Below, in pieces: positions 47,318-57,897 of a DNA stretch of 64,000 bases (positions are counted from its first letter, which is position 1; each line of letters opens with the position of its first letter). The notes under the pieces are model-generated. The model was not told where the DNA came from. It saw only the letters and a list, made by a program, of their open reading frames with translations, and searched no databases. A program made the translations under genes and the position numbers. Source of the stretch: Halomonas stenophila (GTDB taxonomy: Bacteria > Pseudomonadota > Gammaproteobacteria > Pseudomonadales > Halomonadaceae); the NCBI RefSeq assembly GCF_014192275.1, contig NZ_JACHXR010000001.1:795383-859382 (forward strand). Direction: 5' to 3'.

Positions 47318-48607
47318 TCAGTTCAGGAAAGGTGACCAGGCGGGTTCGCGCACGTCACCCTGGGCCGCGGGCAGACGGAAGGACGCGCGTCCATCCGCGG
47401 TCACGGCCCCCAGCACACCGTTGCCTCCCTGCTGGGTGGCGAAGATTACCATGGTGCCATTGGGCGCGACACTGGGCGATTCTGACTGGCCGCTCTCGCT
47501 CAGCTCGACGAGCCGCCCGCTATCGAGATCCTGGCGGGCGACCTGATAGCCATTGCCACCGCGATGGATCAGGAAGAGGGACTCGCCATCCGGGGAGAAG
47601 CGCCCCCGGGCATTGTAGTTGCCGGTGAAGGTCAGGCGCTCGGGGCTGCCGCCGCCCAGCGCCTGGCGATAGATCTGCGGGCCGCCGCTGCGATCCGAGG
47701 TGTAGATCAGGCTACGCCCGTCCGGCGCCCAGGCAGGCTCGGTCTCGATGCTGTCGCCGCTGGTGACCCGCTCGAGGTTGCGCGAACCGATGTCCATGAC
47801 ATAGATGTCCGGCTGACCGTCCTTGGACAGCGCCATGGCCAGGCGTCGACCGTCCGGCGACCAGGCCGGCGCACTGTTGAGGCCCTCGAAGGAGGTGAGC
47901 TGCGCCCGACGGCCGCTGGCCACTTCCTGTACGTAGATCGCCGGTCGGCCGGACTCGAAGGAGACATAGGCCAGCTTGCGGCCGTCCGGCGACCAGGCCG
48001 GCGACATGATCGGCTCGTCGGAGCTCAGCACCTGCTTGCTGTTGCGCCCGTCGGCATCGGCGACGAACAGCTGGTAGGACGTCTGTTCGCCCACCCCCTG
48101 GGAGGTGACATAGGCGACGCGGGTCGAGAAGGCACCGCGAATGCCGGTGATCTCCTCGAAGATCTTGTCGCTGATGCGGTGCGCCGCGGCGCGCAGCTGG
48201 CTGTCATTGGCGGTCAGCACCTCACCGAGCATCCGCGAACCATCGCTGACGTCCATCAGCTCGTAGCGGATCTCGACCCGGCCGGCCTCGTGGCGGACCC
48301 GCCCGACCACCAGATAGCGGGTATCCAGGGCCTGCCAGTCACCGAACTTGACCTCGTCGCCGCTCGAGGGGGTGGCGAACATGGCCTCCCGCTCGAGGGG
48401 GGCGAAATAGCCACTGCGCTCCAGGTCGTCGGCGACGACCTGGGCCAGGTCGACGGGCAACTGGCCGCCGTCGGCGCCGAAGGGCACCACCGCGATGGGC
48501 GTGGCCTGCTCGTTGCCGCGGGTAATGTCGATGGTCAGTTCGGCCTGGACGAGCGGCGCGCAGAACAGCAGCGCGGCCGCCAGCCAGGTAGTCATCAAGG
48601 CTCTCAT
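47318..48607 (-). CDS. tolB: Tol-Pal system protein TolB
   Basis: A 429-residue periplasmic protein that binds Pal and TolA. The signal peptide [22 protein letters not shown] is cleaved near residue 22. The N-terminal domain ([11 protein letters not shown] onward) is followed by a six-bladed beta-propeller with repeats such as [11 protein letters not shown] and [16 protein letters not shown] segments. Its ATG overlaps the tolA stop (TGATG). It lies 23 bases before pal. Confidence 0.96.
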   Translation of the reverse strand: MRALMTTWLAAALLFCAPLVQAELTIDITRGNEQATPIAVVPFGADGGQLPVDLAQVVADDLERSGYFAPLEREAMFATPSSGDEVKFGDWQALDTRYLVVGRVRHEAGRVEIRYELMDVSDGSRMLGEVLTANDSQLRAAAHRISDKIFEEITGIRGAFSTRVAYVTSQGVGEQTSYQLFVADADGRNSKQVLSSDEPIMSPAWSPDGRKLAYVSFESGRPAIYVQEVASGRRAQLTSFEGLNSAPAWSPDGRRLAMALSKDGQPDIYVMDIGSRNLERVTSGDSIETEPAWAPDGRSLIYTSDRSGGPQIYRQALGGGSPERLTFTGNYNARGRFSPDGESLFLIHRGGNGYQVARQDLDSGRLVELSESGQSESPSVAPNGTMVIFATQQGGNGVLGAVTADGRASFRLPAAQGDVREPAWSPFLN

Positions 48608-49749
48608 CAGCGGATATCCCCCGGTTTGAATCTGAGATTGAATTCTCGGTACTGGCGCTGCACCGATGAAGGTAGCTCACGCAGTTCGGCGAAGGGTGCC
48701 GCGGCCCTGACCGCCTGGAGCGCCGAGCGGTCGAAGGCGCTATCGCCGCTACTGCGGCCGATGCTGGCGGCGAACAGCTCCCCGGAGGGCCCCAGCCGCA
48801 CCTGTATCTCGGCGGTGGCATTACCGGTCACGTTGGGTGGTATCGCCCAGGCCTGCTCGACCGCCTGACGCACCAGGTTGATGAAGCCGTTGGCGGCCTC
48901 CTGGGCCTGGGCGCTGTTGGCCACGCTCTCCGACTCGCCGGCGATGGCCTGGTCCAGTCCCTGCTGGGCCGCCTCCGCGGCGCGGCGGGCGGCTTCTTCC
49001 TGACGGCGCTGCTCCTCGGCCTCCCGTTGGCGCCGCGCCTCTTCCTCGGCCTGGCGTTGGCGTTCGGCTTCGGCTTCTCGCTGGCGACGAGCCTCTTCCT
49101 CGGCCTGGCGTTGGCGTTCGGCTTCGGCTTCTCGCTGGCGACGAGCCTCTTCCTCGGCCTGGCGCTGGCGTTCCGCCTCGGCCTCCCGGCGCCGCTGCTC
49201 CTCGGCCTCCCGGCGCCGCTGCTCCTCGGCCTCCCGGCGCCGCTGCTCCTCGGCCTCCCGCTGGCGACGGGCCTCCTCCTCGGCCTGACGCTGGCGTTCC
49301 GCCTCGGCTTCCCGGCGGCGCTGCTCCTCGGCCTCCCGCTGGCGTTCCGCCTCGCGCTCGGCCTCGGCGGCGCGCCGCTCCGCCTCTTCGGCGGCCTGCT
49401 CGGCCGCTTCACGGGCCGCCTCACGGGCCTCGGCGTCGGCCGTTTCCTCGGCCTGCCGTGCCTGACGCTCCTGCTCGGCCTGCCGGGCCTGCTCCTCGGC
49501 CTGCTGGCGCGCCGCTTCTTCCTCGGTCTGCTTGGCCGCCTGGGCCGCGGACTTGGCTTCCTCGGCGCGCTGCGCCCGGTCGGTGGCGGTCTCGGTGCTG
49601 ACCAGGGTCGCCTGCACGATGGCCCGATTCGGCGGTTCCTCCTCGGCCGCGGGAAAGCGGATCACGCTGATTACCAGGATCCCGAGATGCAGGGCGATGG
49701 CGAGCAACAGCGGCAGTCCATAGCCCACGCGTCGTTGGTGTCTGGCCAT
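48607..49749 (-). CDS. tolA: Tol-Pal system protein TolA
   Basis: A 380-residue inner-membrane protein spanning the periplasm. One N-terminal helix ([20 protein letters not shown]) carries the TolQR contact. The middle (about 65-260) is a low-complexity Ala/Glu/Arg/Gln helix built of near-identical repeats such as [20 protein letters not shown]. The C-terminal domain (about 280-380) has [20 protein letters not shown] and ends with [22 protein letters not shown] repeats in 49020-49340 encode the helix. The start ATG lies 9 bases after tolR. Confidence 0.95.
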   Translation of the reverse strand: MARHQRRVGYGLPLLLAIALHLGILVISVIRFPAAEEEPPNRAIVQATLVSTETATDRAQRAEEAKSAAQAAKQTEEEAARQQAEEQARQAEQERQARQAEETADAEAREAAREAAEQAAEEAERRAAEAEREAERQREAEEQRRREAEAERQRQAEEEARRQREAEEQRRREAEEQRRREAEEQRRREAEAERQRQAEEEARRQREAEAERQRQAEEEARRQREAEAERQRQAEEEARRQREAEEQRRQEEAARRAAEAAQQGLDQAIAGESESVANSAQAQEAANGFINLVRQAVEQAWAIPPNVTGNATAEIQVRLGPSGELFAASIGRSSGDSAFDRSALQAVRAAAPFAELRELPSSVQRQYREFNLRFKPGDIR

Positions 49750-49758
49750 GGGCTCTCC

Positions 49759-50199
<441 letters not shown>

Positions 50200-50210
50200 G
50201 GCGTGTCTCC

Positions 50211-50900
50211 TCAGCCGGCGGCGGCGTCGCCGCGCCCCTGCAGGTTGCGGTGCAGGATGGAATGGAACTCCTCGGCGAAGTCCTCGTACTTGCCCAGCAG
50301 CCGCGAGGATTCGGCGGAGAGCCGGTTGTAGAAGATCACCGCGGGGATCGCGGCGAACAGGCCCATGGCGGTGGCAATCAGTGCCTCGGCGATCCAGGGC
50401 GCGACGGTGGCCAGGGTCGCCTGCTGGGCCATGGAGAGGGACTGGAAGGAGCCCATGATCCCCCAGACAGTGCCGAACAGCCCGATATAGGGGCTCGACG
50501 AGGCGACCGTGGCCAGGAAGACCAGGTGCAGGTTGAGCCGGTCCTCCTCCCGGGACCAGGCGACGCGCATGCTGCGCTGGACGCCGTCGAGGATCGCCTG
50601 GGGACTGCGGGTCTTGGGCAGCAGGCGATTGAATTCGCGGAAACCGGCGCGGAAGATGTGTTCGGCGCCGAGGGTTTCCTGCTCGGAGGGCGTCTCGCGG
50701 TAGAGCTCGTTGAGGTCGACCCCGGACCAGAAGCGGTCCTCGAAACGGCGATGGGCATTGCGGGCGCGGCGCATCACGAAGGTGCGCTGGAAGATCACTA
50801 CCCAGGAGAGCAGCGACCCCAGCAGCAGCAGCAGCATCACCGCCTGGACCACGCCGCTGGCGTTGATGATCAGGTGGGGAATGGACATGGCGTCGTTCAC
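50211..50900 (-). CDS. tolQ: Tol-Pal system protein TolQ
   Basis: A 229-residue MotA/TolQ/ExbB family protein with three membrane helices (about 15-40, 130-155, 165-195), including YIGLFGTVWGIMGSFQSL and the APWIAEALIATAMGLFAAIP segment. It forms the channel with TolR. A GTG at 50900 is chosen because AGGAA lies five bases upstream; the ATG at 50888 is four codons later and has no ribosome site. Unlike many genomes, no ybgC thioesterase gene precedes it: ruvB ends 38 bases upstream. Confidence 0.95.
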   Translation of the reverse strand: MNDAMSIPHLIINASGVVQAVMLLLLLGSLLSWVVIFQRTFVMRRARNAHRRFEDRFWSGVDLNELYRETPSEQETLGAEHIFRAGFREFNRLLPKTRSPQAILDGVQRSMRVAWSREEDRLNLHLVFLATVASSSPYIGLFGTVWGIMGSFQSLSMAQQATLATVAPWIAEALIATAMGLFAAIPAVIFYNRLSAESSRLLGKYEDFAEEFHSILHRNLQGRGDAAAG

Positions 50901-50938
50901 GGGATTCCTCGTCTCGTCGATCGTGACTGGGTGAGTCG

Positions 50939-51958
50939 TCAGGGGCTCGGGGCCCGGTCGTCCGGGGCCAGGCCGAAGTGCTGCCAGGCCTGGCGGGTCA
51001 CCACCCGACCGCGGGCGGTGCGCATCATCAGGCCCTGCTGGATCAGGTAGGGCTCGATGACGTCCTCGATGGTGTCGCGCTCCTCGCCGATGGCGGCGGC
51101 CAGGGAGTCAACGCCCACCGGACCGCCATCGAACTTCTCGATCATCGCCAGCAGCAGGCGACGGTCCATGTGGTCCAGGCCATGGTGGTCCACGTGGAGC
51201 ATGTTGAGGGCCTGGTCGGCGATCTCGGCGTCGACGCGTCCGGCCCCGCGCACCTCGGCGAAGTCGCGCACCCGACGCAGCAGGCGATTGGCGATGCGCG
51301 GCGTGCCCCGGGAGCGCCGCGCCACCTCCCGGGCGCCGCCCGTATCGCTCTCCACGCCGAGCAGCCGGGCCGAGCGGGCGACGATCTCGGTGAGCTCCTC
51401 GACGCTGTAGAACTCCAGGCGCTGGACGATGCCGAAGCGATCCCGCAGCGGCGAGGTCAGCAGGCCGGCCCGGGTGGTCGCGCCGACCAGCGTGAAGGGC
51501 GGCAGGTCGAGCTTGATGGAGCGCGCCGCCGGTCCCTCGCCGATCACGATATCGAGCTGGAAATCCTCCATGGCGGGATAGAGGATCTCCTCGACCACCG
51601 CCGACAGGCGGTGGATCTCGTCGATGAACAGCACGTCGCCGGGCGTCAGGTTGGTGAGCATGGCGGCGAGATCGCCGGCACGCTCGAGCACCGGGCCGGA
51701 CGTCGACTTGAGGCCCACGCCCATCTCGGTGGCGATGATGTTGGCGAGCGTGGTCTTGCCCAGGCCCGGCGGGCCGAAGACCAGGGTGTGGTCGAGGCTC
51801 TCCGCGCGGCCGCGGGCGGCGCTGATGAAGATATCCAGCTGCTCGCGGACCCGGGGCTGCCCGATGTAGTCGTGGAGATGCTTGGGTCGGATGGCGTGGT
51901 CGAGGCTGCCCTCGCCCTCGCGGGTGTCGGCAGCGATCAAGCGGTCAGTTTCCAGCAT
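50939..51958 (-). CDS. ruvB: Holliday junction branch migration helicase RuvB
   Basis: A 339-residue AAA+ ATPase that drives branch migration of Holliday junctions with RuvA. Walker A is [16 protein letters not shown], Walker [13 protein letters not shown], and the sensor/arginine-finger regions include [19 protein letters not shown]. The C-terminal winged helix ends [12 protein letters not shown]. Length fits. It lies between ruvA and tolQ on the same strand. Confidence 0.97.
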   Translation of the reverse strand: MLETDRLIAADTREGEGSLDHAIRPKHLHDYIGQPRVREQLDIFISAARGRAESLDHTLVFGPPGLGKTTLANIIATEMGVGLKSTSGPVLERAGDLAAMLTNLTPGDVLFIDEIHRLSAVVEEILYPAMEDFQLDIVIGEGPAARSIKLDLPPFTLVGATTRAGLLTSPLRDRFGIVQRLEFYSVEELTEIVARSARLLGVESDTGGAREVARRSRGTPRIANRLLRRVRDFAEVRGAGRVDAEIADQALNMLHVDHHGLDHMDRRLLLAMIEKFDGGPVGVDSLAAAIGEERDTIEDVIEPYLIQQGLMMRTARGRVVTRQAWQHFGLAPDDRAPSP

Positions 51959-52007
51959 GCTGGTCCTCCGCTGGGAGCCGGGGTGAGAAGGATGGCCAGG
52001 GCATGGT

Positions 52008-52622
52008 CTAGCCCGCCATGCGGCGAGCCAGTGCCGCCTTGATCATCGCCTCGGTACTGCCCTGTTCCTCGAGACCGGCCAGCATGCGCGTGGCCTCGGC
52101 GGGCTTGTAGCCCAGGCTGACCAGCGCCGCCTCGGCATCGGCCTGCGGATCCTGGCGACCGGCCGCCGGCGACGGCACGCGCCCGACCTCGGCGGCCGTG
52201 AGTTCGGCGCCTCCTTCCCAGTGGGGAAAGCGGTCGCGCATCTCCACGATCAACCGCTCGGCAGTCTTCTTGCCGACGCCCGGCAGGCGGGTCAGCGCCT
52301 TGACGTCGTCGTCCATCACGCAGCGAATGAAGGCATCCTCGTCCATGCCCGAGAGGATCGCCAAAGCCAGCCTGGGCCCGATGCCGTTGACCTTGATCAG
52401 GGCCCGGAACAGGGCCCGCTCCTGCTCCCGGGCGAACCCGTAGAGCAAGTGGGCGTCATCGCGCACCGTCAGGTGAGTGTACAACGCGACCTCCTCCCCG
52501 AGGCCCGGCAGGGCCACCAGGGTCGTCATCGACGCCTCGAGCTCATAGCCGATGCCGGCCACGTCCACCACCAGCCAGGGTGGCTGTTTCTCCAGCAGGG
52601 TGCCACGCAGGCGTCCGATCAT
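52008..52622 (-). CDS. ruvA: Holliday junction binding protein RuvA
   Basis: A 204-residue protein that forms tetramers on Holliday junctions and loads RuvB. The N-terminal OB fold begins [21 protein letters not shown]. Two helix-hairpin-helix motifs ([15 protein letters not shown] and [17 protein letters not shown]) bind DNA. The flexible linker precedes the RuvB-binding C-terminal domain ([19 protein letters not shown]). It lies 128 bases after ruvC and 49 before ruvB. Confidence 0.97.
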   Translation of the reverse strand: MIGRLRGTLLEKQPPWLVVDVAGIGYELEASMTTLVALPGLGEEVALYTHLTVRDDAHLLYGFAREQERALFRALIKVNGIGPRLALAILSGMDEDAFIRCVMDDDVKALTRLPGVGKKTAERLIVEMRDRFPHWEGGAELTAAEVGRVPSPAAGRQDPQADAEAALVSLGYKPAEATRMLAGLEEQGSTEAMIKAALARRMAG

Positions 52623-52750
52623 GGTATGTCACTGTCCTTGGTCAAGAATCCGGCGGGGCGCGTCGCGATCACTATACTGGTCCCCTTCGCGCCATGCCAG
52701 TCCAGGCAAACGGCGTTCGATAACGGGCTCGCGTCGCCATCCCGCGACAT

Positions 52751-53296
52751 TCAGGAGGGCCGGTAGTCCCGCCAGGCGTTGCCCTTGCGAGACCGCTTGC
52801 CGCCGCCGCCGAAGCTGCCCCGGGTGATCAGGCCCCGTCGCGCATGGGCGTGGGTCAGGGCGATCGCCAGGGCATCGGCTGCATCGGCCTGGGGCGTGCC
52901 CGACAGCCCGAGGATGGCGGTGACCATATGCTGGACCTGGGCCTTGTCCGCCGCCCCGCCCCCGGTGACTGCCTGCTTGATCTGGCGTGGGCCGTACTCG
53001 CTCACCGGCAGACCATGGTTGGCGGCGCAGACGATGGCGGTGCCCCGGGCCTGGCCGAGCTTGAGCGCCGAGTCGGCGTTCTTCGACATGAACACCTGCT
53101 CGATGGCGAACTCCCCGGGGCCATGCCGGCCGATCACCTCGCTGATGCCGGCATAGACCTGGGCCAGGCGCTGGGCCAGGTCGTCGCCCCGGGTGCGGAT
53201 GCAGCCACTGGCCACGTAGCGCGGGGTGGAGGCGGTGACATCCAGCACCCCGTAACCGGTGATCCGTGACCCGGGATCGATGCCCAGGATCAGCAC
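52751..53296 (-). CDS. ruvC: Crossover junction endodeoxyribonuclease RuvC
   Basis: A 181-residue resolvase that nicks Holliday junctions symmetrically. Acidic metal ligands are present: Asp in [17 protein letters not shown] (Asp7), Glu in FAIEQVFM, and the Asp pair in [17 protein letters not shown]. It starts with GTG at 53296 after GGAGGCGGG. Directly upstream, between it and yebC, lies a repeated copy of the yebC 3' end. Confidence 0.97.
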   Translation of the reverse strand: MLILGIDPGSRITGYGVLDVTASTPRYVASGCIRTRGDDLAQRLAQVYAGISEVIGRHGPGEFAIEQVFMSKNADSALKLGQARGTAIVCAANHGLPVSEYGPRQIKQAVTGGGAADKAQVQHMVTAILGLSGTPQADAADALAIALTHAHARRGLITRGSFGGGGKRSRKGNAWRDYRPS

Positions 53297-53320
53297 GAGC
53301 CCGCCTCCGCGCGGCCCCGC

Positions 53321-53446
53321 TCACTCCTCGAGCGCCTCCATGAGGTCATCGGAGGCCGGTCAAGCGTGCATTGGTGGCCAGGCTCACTCCTCAAGTGCTT
53401 CCATGATCTCATCCGAGGCCGGTCAAGCGTGCATTGGCGCGCATGC
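53321..53446 (-). repeat. Two tandem 63-bp copies of the yebC 3' end
   Basis: Units 53321-53383 and 53384-53446 each carry, on the minus strand, a copy of the last codons and stop of yebC. They read SDEIMEALEE-stop and SDDLMEALEE-stop against SDAIMEALEE-stop in the true gene end at 53447. The period is exactly 63 bp (21 codons), so all copies stay in frame after the real stop. The word CCAATGC before each copy also matches the yebC coding DNA. Copies differ by substitutions, some synonymous. Confidence 0.9.
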
Positions 53447-54199
53447 TCACTCCTCAAGTGCTTCCATGATGGCATCCGAGAAGTCCGCATTGGTGTAAAC
53501 ATTCTGCACATCGTCCAGGTCCTCGAGCATGTCCACCAGCTTGATGATGCGTCGCCCGAGATCGATGTCGTCGATGGCGGCATAGTTGTCGGGATACAGG
53601 CCGACGTCGCTGGCGTCGGGGTCGATGCCCGCCGCGGCCAGGGCGTCCTTCACCGCCCCGAAGGCCTGGGGGCTGGTGACCACCTCCAGGCGACCGTCGT
53701 CCAGGCGTTCGATCTCCTCGGGCTCGGCGGCCAGCGTCGCCTCCATGGCGGCCTCCTCGCTGATGCCCCGGGGCAGGGTCAGGCGCCCCTGCTTGTGGAA
53801 CATGAAGGCCACCGACCCGGCGGTGCCGAGGTTGCCGCCGTGCTTGTTGAAGGCATGTCGCACCGCGGAGACAGTGCGATTGCGATTATCGGTCATCGCC
53901 TCCACCAGCATGGCCACGCCCTCGGGACCATAGCCCTCGTAGACGACCTCCTCCATGTCGTCGCCGTCGCCGTTGCCGGCGCCCCGATCCACGGCCCGCT
54001 GGATGGTGTCCTTGGTCATGTTGTTGGCCAGCGCCTTGTCGATGGCCGCACGCAGGCGCGGGTTGTCGTCGGGCTCGCCGCCGCCCTGGCGGGCGGCCAC
54101 GGTCAGTTCACGGATCAGCTTGGTGAAGATCTTGCCGCGCTTGGCGTCCTGGGCGGCCTTGCGATGCTTGATGTTGGCCCACTTGCTATGGCCAGCCAT
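53447..54199 (-). CDS. yebC: YebC/PmpR family protein
   Basis: A 250-residue protein of the YebC/TACO1 family, historically annotated as a transcription regulator and in several systems a translation factor that helps ribosomes at proline stretches. The start MAGHSKWANIKHRKAAQDAKRGK is diagnostic. KAxANNMxxDTIxRAV appears as KALANNMTKDTIQRAV. The ATG at 54199 follows GAAGGAGGAA. It lies between aspS and ruvC, the usual position. Its 3' end is repeated twice downstream. Confidence 0.96.
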   Translation of the reverse strand: MAGHSKWANIKHRKAAQDAKRGKIFTKLIRELTVAARQGGGEPDDNPRLRAAIDKALANNMTKDTIQRAVDRGAGNGDGDDMEEVVYEGYGPEGVAMLVEAMTDNRNRTVSAVRHAFNKHGGNLGTAGSVAFMFHKQGRLTLPRGISEEAAMEATLAAEPEEIERLDDGRLEVVTSPQAFGAVKDALAAAGIDPDASDVGLYPDNYAAIDDIDLGRRIIKLVDMLEDLDDVQNVYTNADFSDAIMEALEE

Positions 54200-54244
54200 A
54201 TATTCCTCCTTCGCGGGTCGTCGGTGAGAGGATGGCAGAAACGA

Positions 54245-54268
54245 CACCGGCGCCCTGAGGCGCCGGTG
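54245..54268 (-). terminator. Terminator after aspS
   Basis: A perfect 10-bp stem (CACCGGCGCC, CTGA, GGCGCCGGTG) lies 22 bases beyond the aspS stop on its strand, followed there by TCGTTTCT. It is placed to separate aspS from yebC-ruvCAB, at least partly. Confidence 0.65.
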
Positions 54269-54290
54269 AAGGGGTGCCGGAGCGCGTGCC

Positions 54291-56072
54291 TTACTCGCCG
54301 GCGCTGTCCGCCCTGGCCTTCTGGCGCAGACGGATATTGAGTTCCTTGAGTTGTTCGGCACTGACCTCGCCCGGAGCCTCGGTCAGCAGGCAGGCCGCGC
54401 TCTGGGTCTTGGGGAAGGCGATGACCTCGCGAATGGTGCGGGCCCCGCTCATCAGCATGACCAGGCGGTCGAGGCCGAAGGCCAGGCCACCATGGGGCGG
54501 TGCGCCGTACTGCAGGGCGTCGAGCAGGAAGCCGAACTTCTCGCGGGCCTCCTGCTGGTCGATGCCCAGCACCTCGAGCACCGTCTGCTGCATGGCCTGA
54601 TCGTGGATACGGATCGAGCCGCCGCCCAGCTCGGTGCCGTTGAGCACCATGTCGTAGGCCCGGGACAGCGCCCCGGCCGGGTGGGTCTTGAGGGTCTCGA
54701 CGTCGCAGGACGGTGCCGTGAAGGGATGGTGCAGGGCCTGCAGGCGGGCACTACCGTCGTCCTCGAACATCGGGAAGTCGACCACCCACAGCGGCGACCA
54801 CTCGCAGGTATAGAGGTCGAGGTCCTCGCCCAGCCGGACACGCAGCGCGCCCAGCGCCTCGTTGACGATGCGCGCCTTGTCGGCGCCGAAGAAGATGATG
54901 TCGCCATCCTCGGCACCGAGCCGGTCCAGCAGTTGCTCGACCACGCCCTCCATGAACTTGACGATCGGCGACTGCAGCCCCTCGAGGCCACGGGCTCGCT
55001 CGTTGACCTTGATCCAGGCCAGGCCGCGGGCCCCGTAGATGCCGACGAACCTGGTGTACTCGTCGATCTCCTTGCGCGACAGCGAGGCACCGCCCTTGAC
55101 CTTGAGCGCCGCGACGCGGCCGTCGTCGGCGTTGGCCGGCCCGGAGAACACCTTGAAGTCCACATCCTTCATCAGGTCGTCGACGTCGGTGAGCTCCAGC
55201 GGGATGCGCAGGTCCGGCTTGTCGGAGCCGAAGCGGCTCATGGCCTCGGCATAGGGCATGCGCGGGAACTCGGGCAGCTCGACCTGCAGCACCTCCTGGA
55301 ACAGCTGGCGGATCATGCCCTCGGTGATCGCCATGATGTCCTCCTCCTCGACGAAGGAGGCCTCGAGGTCGATCTGGGTGAATTCCGGCTGGCGATCGGC
55401 GCGCAGGTCCTCGTCGCGGAAGCACTTGGCGATCTGGTAGTAGCGGTCGAAGCCGGACACCATCAGCAGCTGCTTGAACAGCTGGGGCGACTGCGGCAGG
55501 GCGAAGAAGCTGCCGGCATGGGTGCGGCTCGGCACCAGGTAGTCCCGGGCGCCCTCGGGGGTGGCGCGGGTCAGGATCGGGGTCTCGATGTCCAGGAAGC
55601 CCTGGCCCTCGAGATAGGCCCGCACGCTGTGGGAGATCCGCGAGCGCAGCCGCAGCTTGTCGATCATCTCCGGGCGGCGCAGGTCGATGTAGCGGTGCTT
55701 GAGGCGCACCTCCTCGCCGACCTTGCCATGCTCGTCGAGCTGGAAGGGCGGCGTGGCCGCGGTGTTGAGGACCTCGACGTCCTTGGCCAGCACCTCGATC
55801 AGCCCGGTGGGCATGTTGGGGTTCTGGGTGCCCTCGGGGCGCAGCCGCACGCGGCCCTGGATGCGCAGCACGTACTCGCTGCGGGCGCGGTCGGCAGTGG
55901 CGAAGGCCTCGGCGGTATCGGGGTCGACCACGACCTGGGCGATGCCATCGCGGTCGCGCATGTCAAGGAAGATGACCCCGCCATGGTCACGGCGGCGATG
56001 TACCCAGCCGCACAGGGTGACCGTCTGATCCACCATGGTCTCGTTCAGCTGGCCGCAATAATGGCTGCGCAT
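54291..56072 (-). CDS. aspS: Aspartyl-tRNA synthetase
   Basis: Charges tRNA-Asp with aspartate. The 593-residue bacterial-type class II enzyme has the N-terminal anticodon-binding OB fold ([23 protein letters not shown]), motif 2 [18 protein letters not shown] and motif 3 [15 protein letters not shown], plus the bacterial insertion domain (about 290-420). The ending [14 protein letters not shown] is slightly charged. It lies 48 bases after a FmdB-type zinc-ribbon gene. Whether it is discriminating or non-discriminating cannot be settled here. Confidence 0.97.
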   Translation of the reverse strand: MRSHYCGQLNETMVDQTVTLCGWVHRRRDHGGVIFLDMRDRDGIAQVVVDPDTAEAFATADRARSEYVLRIQGRVRLRPEGTQNPNMPTGLIEVLAKDVEVLNTAATPPFQLDEHGKVGEEVRLKHRYIDLRRPEMIDKLRLRSRISHSVRAYLEGQGFLDIETPILTRATPEGARDYLVPSRTHAGSFFALPQSPQLFKQLLMVSGFDRYYQIAKCFRDEDLRADRQPEFTQIDLEASFVEEEDIMAITEGMIRQLFQEVLQVELPEFPRMPYAEAMSRFGSDKPDLRIPLELTDVDDLMKDVDFKVFSGPANADDGRVAALKVKGGASLSRKEIDEYTRFVGIYGARGLAWIKVNERARGLEGLQSPIVKFMEGVVEQLLDRLGAEDGDIIFFGADKARIVNEALGALRVRLGEDLDLYTCEWSPLWVVDFPMFEDDGSARLQALHHPFTAPSCDVETLKTHPAGALSRAYDMVLNGTELGGGSIRIHDQAMQQTVLEVLGIDQQEAREKFGFLLDALQYGAPPHGGLAFGLDRLVMLMSGARTIREVIAFPKTQSAACLLTEAPGEVSAEQLKELNIRLRQKARADSAGE

Positions 56073-56120
56073 GTCGTATCCTGTTTCGTTGCGTGATGAA
56101 AAAGCGAGAGTGCTGACGGT

Positions 56121-56372
56121 TCAGGCCGCGGCGCCGCCGTCGGCGGATGTCCCTGCCCCCTGGCTGTCACCGGCCAGGTTCTTCTTGCCCCCGGACTTGA
56201 AGTCGGTCTCGTACCAGCCGCCGCCGGCCAGCCGGAAGCCGGCGGCCGACACCAGGCGTCCGAGCTCGGCCTCGTCGCAGGCAGGGCAATCCGTCAACGG
56301 CGCGGCGCTGAGCTTCTGCAGCTTCTCCAGCCGGTGGCCGCAGGCCTTGCACTCATATTCGTAGATGGGCAT
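56121..56372 (-). CDS. FmdB family zinc-ribbon protein
   Basis: An 83-residue protein starting MPIYEYECKACGHRLEKLQK with a second cysteine pair in TDCPACDEAELGR, the four-cysteine FmdB zinc ribbon of unknown function. The C terminus is a Gly/Ala/Ser tail. The ATG at 56372 follows GGGAG. It sits just upstream of aspS, an order shared with Pseudomonas and relatives, and is the first gene of the block running to yciK. Confidence 0.92.
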   Translation of the reverse strand: MPIYEYECKACGHRLEKLQKLSAAPLTDCPACDEAELGRLVSAAGFRLAGGGWYETDFKSGGKKNLAGDSQGAGTSADGGAAA

Positions 56373-56577
56373 GGTTTGGGTCTCCCTGAAACGACGTCCC
56401 AGTGGGCGAAGCGACGACGCAACATGGCTCGGTCGCGGTTGGCGTTCTGCGATACAGGGGCAGCCTGCGCAAACTCCAGGCCTGCCTCGAAAGCCGCATA
56501 TTATAGCCTGTCGTGCCGCCCGAGGCCCAGCCCCGGGGCCACGCGTCCGTCGTCGCCCTGCACACGAGGAAACCGCC

Positions 56578-57516
56578 ATGCACGCCGTGATTCTCGACGC
56601 CGCCAGCCTCGGCCAGGATATCGACCTCGCCCCGATCGAGACACAGCTGGACCGCCTCGATGTCCATGACCACACCGCCCCCGGGGAAGTGGCATCACGG
56701 CTGGTGGGCGCCGAGGTCGCCATCGTCAACAAGGTGGTGCTCGACGACGATGCCCTCGGCCGCCTGCCGGCGCTGCGGCTGATCTGCGTGCTGGCCACCG
56801 GCACCAACAACATCGACGTGGCGAGTGCCGAGCGGCGCGGGATCGCGATGCGCAATGTCGCCGCCTACGGCACCGCCAGCGTCGCCCAGCACACCCTGAT
56901 GCTGCTGCTGGCCCTGGCCGCCCGGCTGCCCCGCTACCAGCGCGACCTGGCCCGGGGGCGCTGGAACGCGAGCCCCTTCTTCTGCCTGCTGGACCACCCC
57001 ACCCTGCAACTGGTGAACAAGCACCTGGTGATCGTCGGCCAGGGCGAGCTGGGGTCGCGGGTCGGCGAGCTGGCCGGGGCCTTCGGCATGCGCGTCAGCT
57101 TCGCCGCCCGTCCCGGCGGCACCGCCGACGACTCCCGGCCCTCCCTGGCCACCCTCGCCCCCGAGGCCGATGCCATCAGCCTGCACTGCCCGCTCACCGA
57201 GGCGACCCACCACCTGGTGGACGAGACCCTGCTGGCGAGTCTCAAGCCGGAGGCCCTGCTGCTCAACTGCGCCCGCGGCGGCATCATCGACGAGCTCGCC
57301 GCCCTGGCCGCCCTCCGCGAGGGACGCCTCGGCGGCCTGGGGGTCGATGTGCTGCCCCAGGAACCGCCCCGGGAGGGCCATCCGCTGCTCTCGGCCCTCG
57401 ACGAGCCGCTGAACCTGATCGTCACCCCGCACAATGCCTGGATCAGCCCCGAGGCTCGCCAGCGCATCGTGGCCCTGACCGCGGACAACCTCGCGGCCTT
57501 CCTGGCCTCCGGCTGA
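56578..57516 (+). CDS. D-2-hydroxyacid dehydrogenase (glycerate dehydrogenase-like)
   Basis: A 312-residue NAD(P)-dependent oxidoreductase. The cofactor motif is LVIVGQGELGSRVGEL; catalytic Arg is in NCARGGIIDE and the acid/base His in TPHNAWIS, with the Glu in the strand between. The N-terminal part holds LATGTNNIDVASAERRGIA. The family includes hydroxypyruvate/glyoxylate reductases; the exact substrate is not decidable. The ATG follows ACGAGGAAA. It is divergent from fmdB and monocistronic; a dispersed repeat lies downstream. Confidence 0.92.
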   Translation: MHAVILDAASLGQDIDLAPIETQLDRLDVHDHTAPGEVASRLVGAEVAIVNKVVLDDDALGRLPALRLICVLATGTNNIDVASAERRGIAMRNVAAYGTASVAQHTLMLLLALAARLPRYQRDLARGRWNASPFFCLLDHPTLQLVNKHLVIVGQGELGSRVGELAGAFGMRVSFAARPGGTADDSRPSLATLAPEADAISLHCPLTEATHHLVDETLLASLKPEALLLNCARGGIIDELAALAALREGRLGGLGVDVLPQEPPREGHPLLSALDEPLNLIVTPHNAWISPEARQRIVALTADNLAAFLASG

Positions 57517-57647
57517 TTCCCGCCGGCCCCCGCGTGGCCTGGCCTCCCGACTGGATGCCGGCGATCGCTTGCGGTTCTACCAGGAGGGTGCCTTGATCGA
57601 ATCGACATGCAAGATAACGGTATAAATCATCTCCATGTCCCTGCCAG

Positions 57648-57807
57648 GGCTATCGCAGTTGGGTCTGGCGAGGGGCGCCGGGGACAGGTCGAAGAGGGGG
57701 TCCTACGCCATGGATGGCGTCGGTAGCGCCCATGGAGGGGTTCACAGCGCCCCCTCGCAGACCTGTCGACGGAGCAGCTCCGAGCGCCACAGCTAACTGC
57801 AATAGCC
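57648..57807. repeat. MITE-like dispersed repeat, copy 2
   Basis: A 160-bp element almost identical over its centre to 11891-12038. Terminal inverted repeats are GGCTATCGCAGTT (57648-57660) and AACTGCAATAGCC (57795-57807), one mismatch. Copy 2 has an extra stretch near its right end compared with copy 1. It lies in the 381-bp gene-free gap between the hydroxyacid dehydrogenase and ribokinase genes; the rest of that gap shows no gene. Confidence 0.85.
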
Positions 57808-57897
57808 GTGATGTCCCTGCACCCGGCTTGCACCCCTGGCGTCGGGCCTGGATACTTCCGCCGACCACCCTTTTTTCGGCCTCACCCGGACCACGGC

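Noticed and set aside
49020..49340. Direct DNA repeats in tolA as a mobile or tandem-repeat locus
   Set aside because: They encode the normal TolA helical domain and stay in frame; this is family-typical low complexity.
53321..53500. CRISPR-like array between ruvC and yebC
   Set aside because: Units abut without unique spacers and encode the yebC tail; no cas genes are present.
57627..57868. Small open frames inside the dispersed repeat
   Set aside because: Similar peptides occur in both copies only because the DNA is repeated; no ribosome sites and the stops differ.
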